A stretch of 64,000 bases of DNA from positions 744,001-808,000 of the forward strand of contig NZ_CP098242.1 of the NCBI RefSeq assembly GCF_027118995.1, in the 5' to 3' direction. The DNA comes from Oxalobacter vibrioformis (GTDB lineage: Bacteria; Pseudomonadota; Gammaproteobacteria; Burkholderiales; Burkholderiaceae_D). Every line of letters begins with the position of its first letter. Positions within the stretch are counted from its first letter, which is position 1. The translations under genes and the position numbers were made by a program. This document shows, piece after piece, positions 59,877 to 64,000 of the stretch. The notes under the pieces were generated by a model. That model made no database searches, had not been told where the DNA came from, and saw only the letters and a list, made by a program, of their open reading frames with translations.

Positions 59877-60401
59877 TCAGTTTCCTCCCCTGGCGGCAGG
59901 CTTAATATTTTTCAACGGCCTTTTCTCTGCCTTGTAATTCAGGCTGTTCAGTTTGGCCTTACTGACCTTTTCCTTAACCTGCGGCTGTGCATAGGCATAC
60001 CAGAGGTACTCTACCAGTGAAAGCTGGAGATTATCAGGGTTGGCGGCAACATAAGCCTCAATATTGTCGTAAATGTTTTTCAGGGTAACGCCATCGAATC
60101 CCCTGACCCAGGTATTGACAAGGCTGTCCTCCAGTTTCAGCGGTTTTTTCCCCTGCCACTGTTTTTCCATTTCAATCGCAGAGGTAAACCCGATCAGAAA
60201 ACCGTAACGCGCTTCAGTTGCCCCTTCTTTCCAGTGCTGAAGCGTCATCACGGGAAAATCGAGCGCATCCTTCTGTGTTACCGCAGCTTTGGCCTCAGCT
60301 TTTACTGCAGTCTCCTGGGCCAGTGCCATCGGTGACGAAAACAGTAATGCCAAGGCAAGAGGCAAACCGCACAGACAACCTGCCATTGTCTTTATTCTCA
60401 T
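59877..60401 (-). CDS. Periplasmic protein of unknown function
   Basis: 174 residues with a Sec signal peptide (CLCGLPLALALLFSSPMALA). The mature part is helical, with GFLIGFTSAIEMEKQWQG, VRGFDGVTLKNIYDNI and NPDNLQLSLVEYLWYAYAQP; this layout loosely recalls Rap1a/Tai-type periplasmic proteins, but the mature part lacks cysteines and I do not assign it. Upstream gene of a probable two-gene unit with the glycine-zipper lipoprotein. Confidence 0.75.
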   Translation of the reverse strand: MRIKTMAGCLCGLPLALALLFSSPMALAQETAVKAEAKAAVTQKDALDFPVMTLQHWKEGATEARYGFLIGFTSAIEMEKQWQGKKPLKLEDSLVNTWVRGFDGVTLKNIYDNIEAYVAANPDNLQLSLVEYLWYAYAQPQVKEKVSKAKLNSLNYKAEKRPLKNIKPAARGGN

Positions 60402-60862
60402 AGTCCCTCCCTAAAATATTGTCGGATCATTCAAGAGATGATTATCCATAATAAAAACCCCGTACCCGGGACCATGCAGCAGACTGATCCCTGAATTGAT
60501 TTTAATACAACAAACAGAAAATAAAACATTTCAAATGATATAGTTACCAACTTCAGGCAACAGACGAATCAATTGAGCCGTGCAATCATGAAATGATAAG
60601 AATTGGAGAAACGGGATACATGGATAAAAGTGCCAACGCCCATACGATAACAAGATGACGCTGTTTTTTCATCCTGAGATTTCGCTTCATTACTGTTTCA
60701 CTCCTTGTCTAACCTGCAGTTGGCATAATTGCCTGAACTATAACAGTAAAGGCAGTACTTTATCTTTCCAGTGAAACGTGAAAATGAGAAAAATCATATC
60801 TTTTTATCTCAGGGAGAGTGCCGTTCAAAGGGGCGGTCGGCAGGATAACATACAGGCATCAA
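60402..60862. other. 460-base gap with at most one very small gene
   Basis: AT-rich intergenic DNA between the periplasmic protein gene and ogt. It contains the minus-strand promoter for the former and one possible 34-codon gene (60586-60690). A short GC-rich palindrome CCCCGTACCCGGG lies near 60457. No RNA gene or repeat was recognised. Confidence 0.5.
60586..60690 (-). CDS. Possible 34-residue membrane peptide
   Basis: An ATG at 60690 is preceded by AAGGAG at ten bases and opens a 34-codon frame with a basic start (MKRNLRMKKQRH) and one hydrophobic span (LVIVWALALLSMYPVSPILI). That is the usual layout of small inner-membrane proteins. No homologue is recognised, and chance cannot be excluded. 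Confidence 0.35.
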   Translation of the reverse strand: MKRNLRMKKQRHLVIVWALALLSMYPVSPILIIS

Positions 60863-61402
60863 TCACAAAGCCGTGCCTTTGGCCGGAACAGAAAAACGAG
60901 AGGTATCAACCCCCTCCAGTTCAAGCAGCCTGATTTTTTTGCTGATGCCCCCCGCATATCCGGTCAGACTTCCATTACTTCCGACTACCCGGTGACAAGG
61001 AATGATAATAGAGATGGGATTGTGTCCCACTGCACCGCCAACCGCCTGGCTGGACATGCTTTTTTTGTTCATGCGGGATGCCATTTTCCTGGCAATTTCC
61101 CCGTAAGTCATATACTCCCCGTAGGGAATATCACACAGGATATCCCACACAGCCTTGCGAAACCTTCCGCCATGTGGCGCCAGAGGCAAACCGGAAACGG
61201 GCGGCTTTTCACCGGCAAAATACGCATCAAGCCATTTCCTTGCACGAGAAAATACCGGCAAATCCGGTTTTTCTGCCACATTATCATCAAGAGAAGCCCC
61301 AAAGTATTTCTGTCCCTTGATCCACAAGCCGACCAGATGAGCGCCATCACTTGCCAGCGTAATCCTGCCAAGAGGGGATGAACAGGTTGTCAGATAAAAC
61401 AT
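60863..61402 (-). CDS. ogt: Methylated-DNA-protein-cysteine methyltransferase
   Basis: Suicide repair protein that moves a methyl group from O6-methylguanine to its own cysteine. 179 residues; active site IIIPCHRVVGSNGSLTGYAG and DNA-binding helix AVGGAVGHNP. The start at 61402 has AAGGAGA as ribosome site. It follows the alkA-like gene by 13 bases, forming an alkylation-repair operon. Named ogt by length and lack of a fused Ada domain. Confidence 0.93.
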   Translation of the reverse strand: MFYLTTCSSPLGRITLASDGAHLVGLWIKGQKYFGASLDDNVAEKPDLPVFSRARKWLDAYFAGEKPPVSGLPLAPHGGRFRKAVWDILCDIPYGEYMTYGEIARKMASRMNKKSMSSQAVGGAVGHNPISIIIPCHRVVGSNGSLTGYAGGISKKIRLLELEGVDTSRFSVPAKGTAL

Positions 61403-61415
61403 GACTGTCTCCTTT

Positions 61416-62879
61416 TTATAATGTATTCCACAAATTGATCGTCGCGTAACTGCGCCAGGGACGCCATGATTCGGCCAACACCAGAATCTCGGCCGACACA
61501 TGGGAAGACAGCGCCTTTTTGACACCATAATCCGTATGCGGAAAAGCATCCGGCCACCCGATCGCCCGCATAGCGATATATTGCGCCGTCCATGCCCCTA
61601 TACCGGGTATCATCATCAGCTTTTCCAGCTCGGCTTGCGGTTCAGCGCAAAACCTCAAATCAATCTCGCCTTCTGCCAGTGTTTTTGCGAGCCCAAGGAT
61701 CGTGTTTGCCCTGGCGCGGGTAATCCCCAGCAAACCGAGATGATCCGCTATCTGTCCCTGTAGCGACAGGAGGGTCTCCGGCGAAGGAAAAACATGTGTG
61801 AGGCCCTTTATTCCGGTATCGACAGCTGTCCCATAAACCTGTGCAAGCCTCGTTGCCAGTGTCCCAGCTGCTTTCACGGTAATCTGCTGTCCCAACACGG
61901 CACGCACCGTCATTTCAAAGGTATCGAAACAGCCCGGTAAACGAATACCCGGTACACAAAGGCCGGGGCGGATACTGTTCATTACCGCAAGGGTTTCGAC
62001 TATCGCATCCGGATCGCAGCATAAGTCAAACAAATGACGAACCCGATCCAGAACCTGGGACAACACCGGCAACAGCGTTGCACTCACGGTAACGGCCAGG
62101 GCATTTTTTTGGGGACGATGCCCGACTTTTATCCAGCCATACACAGGCTGTCCGTCTCCCGCGTCAAGCCGGACCGTGCGGAAATATTCATCATCAACGA
62201 CTTTCTCTACACCGGCAATGACACGCCCGGCAAGAAAATCCAGTATCTGTTTCCACTGGTACGGCGGACGATAGCCCAATGTCAGTGTGACATGGGTATC
62301 ATGACTGCTGTTGCCGGTGACCTGTTTCCGCATTGCCGTCGGAGCAAGGCCGTACTGCTTTTTAAAAAGCGCATTGAAGCGCCGCAAACTGCCGAATCCT
62401 GCCGCCATAGCCACACTGATTACCGGTAGATTCGTGTCCGTCAACAGGCTTTTAGCCAGAAGCAACCGGCACGTTTGCAGATATTGCACAGGAGAAACGC
62501 TGTACTCTGCTGCAAACGCCCTGCGCAAATGGCGGCTTGAGCAGCCAAGCCGATCAGCCAGTTTTTCAATACCTTGCTCACTTCCGTAATCCGCTTCCAG
62601 CAGTCCTGCCGCCCTGCGTGCCAGGGAAGAAACCGCATCAACAGGTGCATTTCCGGGGGCGAGTTCAGGACGGCACAAGAGGCACGGGCGATAGCCTGCC
62701 TGCTCAGCTGCTGAAGCCGAGACATAAAAAGTACAATTTTCCGCTTTTGGCAGCCTTGCACGGCATACCGGCCGGCAATAAATTCCCGTGGAAGACACGC
62801 CGATAAAGAAACGGCCGTCAAAGCGGGTATCCTTTGCCTTGAATGCCGCATACCATACTTTTTCTTCACCTTTTAACAT
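61416..62879 (-). CDS. Ada-like/AlkA fusion: DNA-3-methyladenine glycosylase with regulatory N-terminus
   Basis: 487 residues in three parts. Residues 1-80: Ada-type zinc domain with C35, C39, C66 and C69 (IYCRPVCRARLPKAENC, YRPCLLCRPE), which in Ada takes methyl groups from phosphotriesters. Residues about 85-185: AraC-type helix-turn-helix pair. Residues about 195-487: AlkA N-domain and HhH-GPD glycosylase (MMIPGIGAWTAQYIAMRA, DAFPHTDYG with the catalytic aspartate). The start at 62879 has AGGAGGGG. The architecture suggests a methylation sensor that could activate its own operon with ogt. Confidence 0.93.
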   Translation of the reverse strand: MLKGEEKVWYAAFKAKDTRFDGRFFIGVSSTGIYCRPVCRARLPKAENCTFYVSASAAEQAGYRPCLLCRPELAPGNAPVDAVSSLARRAAGLLEADYGSEQGIEKLADRLGCSSRHLRRAFAAEYSVSPVQYLQTCRLLLAKSLLTDTNLPVISVAMAAGFGSLRRFNALFKKQYGLAPTAMRKQVTGNSSHDTHVTLTLGYRPPYQWKQILDFLAGRVIAGVEKVVDDEYFRTVRLDAGDGQPVYGWIKVGHRPQKNALAVTVSATLLPVLSQVLDRVRHLFDLCCDPDAIVETLAVMNSIRPGLCVPGIRLPGCFDTFEMTVRAVLGQQITVKAAGTLATRLAQVYGTAVDTGIKGLTHVFPSPETLLSLQGQIADHLGLLGITRARANTILGLAKTLAEGEIDLRFCAEPQAELEKLMMIPGIGAWTAQYIAMRAIGWPDAFPHTDYGVKKALSSHVSAEILVLAESWRPWRSYATINLWNTL

Positions 62880-63025
62880 ACCCCTCCTCTTTAAAGGAAA
62901 GTATCCGCTTCTTTCCGGGGAAATACTCGCCATTTTCGGACATGCTCATGATTTTGTCATGATAAATCGACCAGAGTTTAGTAGACAGATTATTGCCTCA
63001 TAATATTCTTGCGAAAGAAGAGCTT

Positions 63026-63133
63026 ATGAGCAATATGAAATATAGAGAAGAGTTCAATCTTGAGGCAATTCGTCAGATCATAAAGCAAAATCATCCTGTT
63101 ACTGAAGCATCCGGGAAAGTACACTTTCATTGA
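63026..63133 (+). pseudogene. Remnant of an IS3-family OrfA transposase
   Basis: A 35-codon frame (MSNMKYREEFNLEAIRQIIK then QNHPVTEASGKVHFH) matches the start of IS3-type OrfA helix-turn-helix proteins and then stops; the rest of the element is missing. It is a different OrfA from the complete element at 11.9 kb. Together with 62880-63025 and 63134-63303, which hold no other gene, it marks old insertion debris beside a restriction gene. Confidence 0.65.
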
Positions 63134-63303
63134 CAAACTTCGTCACGAATACGCCGTATCCCGATTATGTCGGGTTTGACAATTGACTCATTTATTCGCT
63201 TTACATGATGCTACCAGCACAAAATAACGACAATTTCAAATGCACAGCCTTCCAACCATTTAGCGGAAAGACAATCCAGAAATATTGATCTTGATTGGAT
63301 TGG

Positions 63304-64000
63304 TTATATGGATTGCGTGACATACGAGGACCAATTTGAAGACCAAGCTTCCGCTTGTAGCAACACCGTTTGTACAGCCGCATCCTGCAAGTCAGGCGGA
63401 TAGCCGTATTTGCGCAAGACGCGTCTGACAAGGACGCGCATTCTCGCCCGTGCGGATTCTCGTTGCGCCCAATCAACCGATACGTTTTCTTTTAGGCTCA
63501 CCAGTAACTCGTGCGCAATCACGCGGAGCTTGTCGTTACCCATCACATCCACAGCACTTTCATTTTCAGCTAGTGCATCGTAAAAGGCGATTTCATCATC
63601 TGACAAGGCGGACTCTTCCCCCTGCTGGCGGGCAGCACGGATATCTTTCGCTAGAGAAATTAGTTCCTGCAAAACTTCAAGTGCCGTTAACGCATTGGCG
63701 TGATAACGTGCTATCGCATCTTCTAGACGTTCAGAGAAGGCCCTTGTTTGCACTACGTTTGTCTTACTGCGCGAGCGGATGCCATCATTAAGCAATTTGC
63801 GTAATGCCTCAATTGCAAGATTTTTCCGGTCCATTTTCTGGATTTCATCCAGAAATTCCTCTGACAAAATAGAAATATCCGGGCTTTTGATTCCGGTAGC
63901 TTTCAGAATATCGACAATCTCAGTCGAAACAACCGCACGGCTCACAATTTGCTGGATTGCCAGTTCCCGCTCAGCACCGCCCCCCCCTGAACCTGTCTCG
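63304..64000 (-). CDS. hsdR: Type I restriction enzyme R subunit, C-terminal part (cut by window edge)
   Basis: The last 232 residues of a type I restriction endonuclease motor subunit; the nuclease and helicase domains lie beyond position 64000. The segment AERELAIQQIVSRAV, then LEDAIARYHANALTALEVLQ, LSDDEIAFYDALAENESAVD and RRVLRKYGYPPDLQDAAVQT is the helical C-terminal domain that binds the methylase core. The frame stays open to the window edge through a run of eight C on the plus strand (63980-63987), encoding a Gly-rich linker. hsdM and hsdS are not visible. Type I systems are commonly on accessory DNA, consistent with the adjacent transposase remnant. Confidence 0.88.
   Translation of the reverse strand, partial: ETGSGGGGAERELAIQQIVSRAVVSTEIVDILKATGIKSPDISILSEEFLDEIQKMDRKNLAIEALRKLLNDGIRSRSKTNVVQTRAFSERLEDAIARYHANALTALEVLQELISLAKDIRAARQQGEESALSDDEIAFYDALAENESAVDVMGNDKLRVIAHELLVSLKENVSVDWAQRESARARMRVLVRRVLRKYGYPPDLQDAAVQTVLLQAEAWSSNWSSYVTQSI

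Noticed and set aside
1..64000. CRISPR arrays, rRNA genes, prophage modules
   Set aside because: No regularly spaced repeats, rRNA sequence or phage structural gene cluster was seen; the only phage-like hint is the AlpA-type regulator.

Overview
This 64 kb window reads as the chromosome of a betaproteobacterium of the Burkholderiales, most likely an Oxalobacteraceae member such as Oxalobacter. That is an inference from gene order and protein character, not from a database search. The supporting gene orders are rpsU-yqeY-dnaG-rpoD, lepA-lepB-rnc-era-recO-pdxJ-acpS-nagZ and uvrC-pgsA-tRNA-Gly-tRNA-Cys, truA-trpF-trpB-trpA-accD-folC-dedD-cvpA-purF-metZ, leuC-entericidin-leuD-leuB-asd-fimV, and a long nuo operon. 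Almost every housekeeping gene is on the minus strand. Layout: 1-3.7 kb holds the macromolecular synthesis operon (rpsU, yqeY, dnaG, and a truncated rpoD whose sigma factor has a roughly 290-residue Lys/Ala-rich N-terminal extension). 3.8-9.6 kb is a mixed region: an HDAC-family deacetylase, Fe superoxide dismutase, a phosphoribosyltransferase, a secreted orphan, a cold-shock protein, a frameshifted VanW-family gene and a Sel1-repeat protein. 9.7-13.1 kb looks like an accessory patch beside tRNA genes: a 506-residue orphan protein, an AlpA-like regulator and a complete IS3-family element. 13.2-23.6 kb carries tRNA-Cys, two identical tRNA-Gly genes, pgsA, uvrC and the DNA repair, lipid, RNA-processing and protein-export cluster up to lepA. 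23.8-29.5 kb has a YgiQ-type radical SAM protein, greB, metZ and purF. 29.6-39.7 kb has cvpA, a SPOR protein, folC, accD, the trpA/B/F genes, truA and fimV. 39.9-45.7 kb is the leucine block with asd and an MFS carrier. 45.8-57.8 kb is aroC plus respiratory complex I. 58-63 kb holds small secreted proteins and an ogt-alkA alkylation-repair pair. The window ends inside a type I restriction hsdR gene next to a transposase remnant. Most notable observations: (1) the nuo operon runs A to K and then directly to N, with only 10 bases between nuoK and nuoN, so nuoL and nuoM are absent from the place where they normally sit. (2) The trpA-accD gap can fold into a three-way junction followed by a perfect 13-bp hairpin ending beside the accD ribosome binding site, a candidate undescribed cis-regulatory RNA. 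(3) A 144-bp element with 18-bp perfect terminal inverted repeats lies between purF and cvpA, and a shorter degenerate relative lies beside leuC. (4) Three genes (vanW-like, uvrC, lepA) are each broken by a one-base change in a homopolymer. Because uvrC and lepA are conserved genes, sequencing or assembly error is the first explanation to test.
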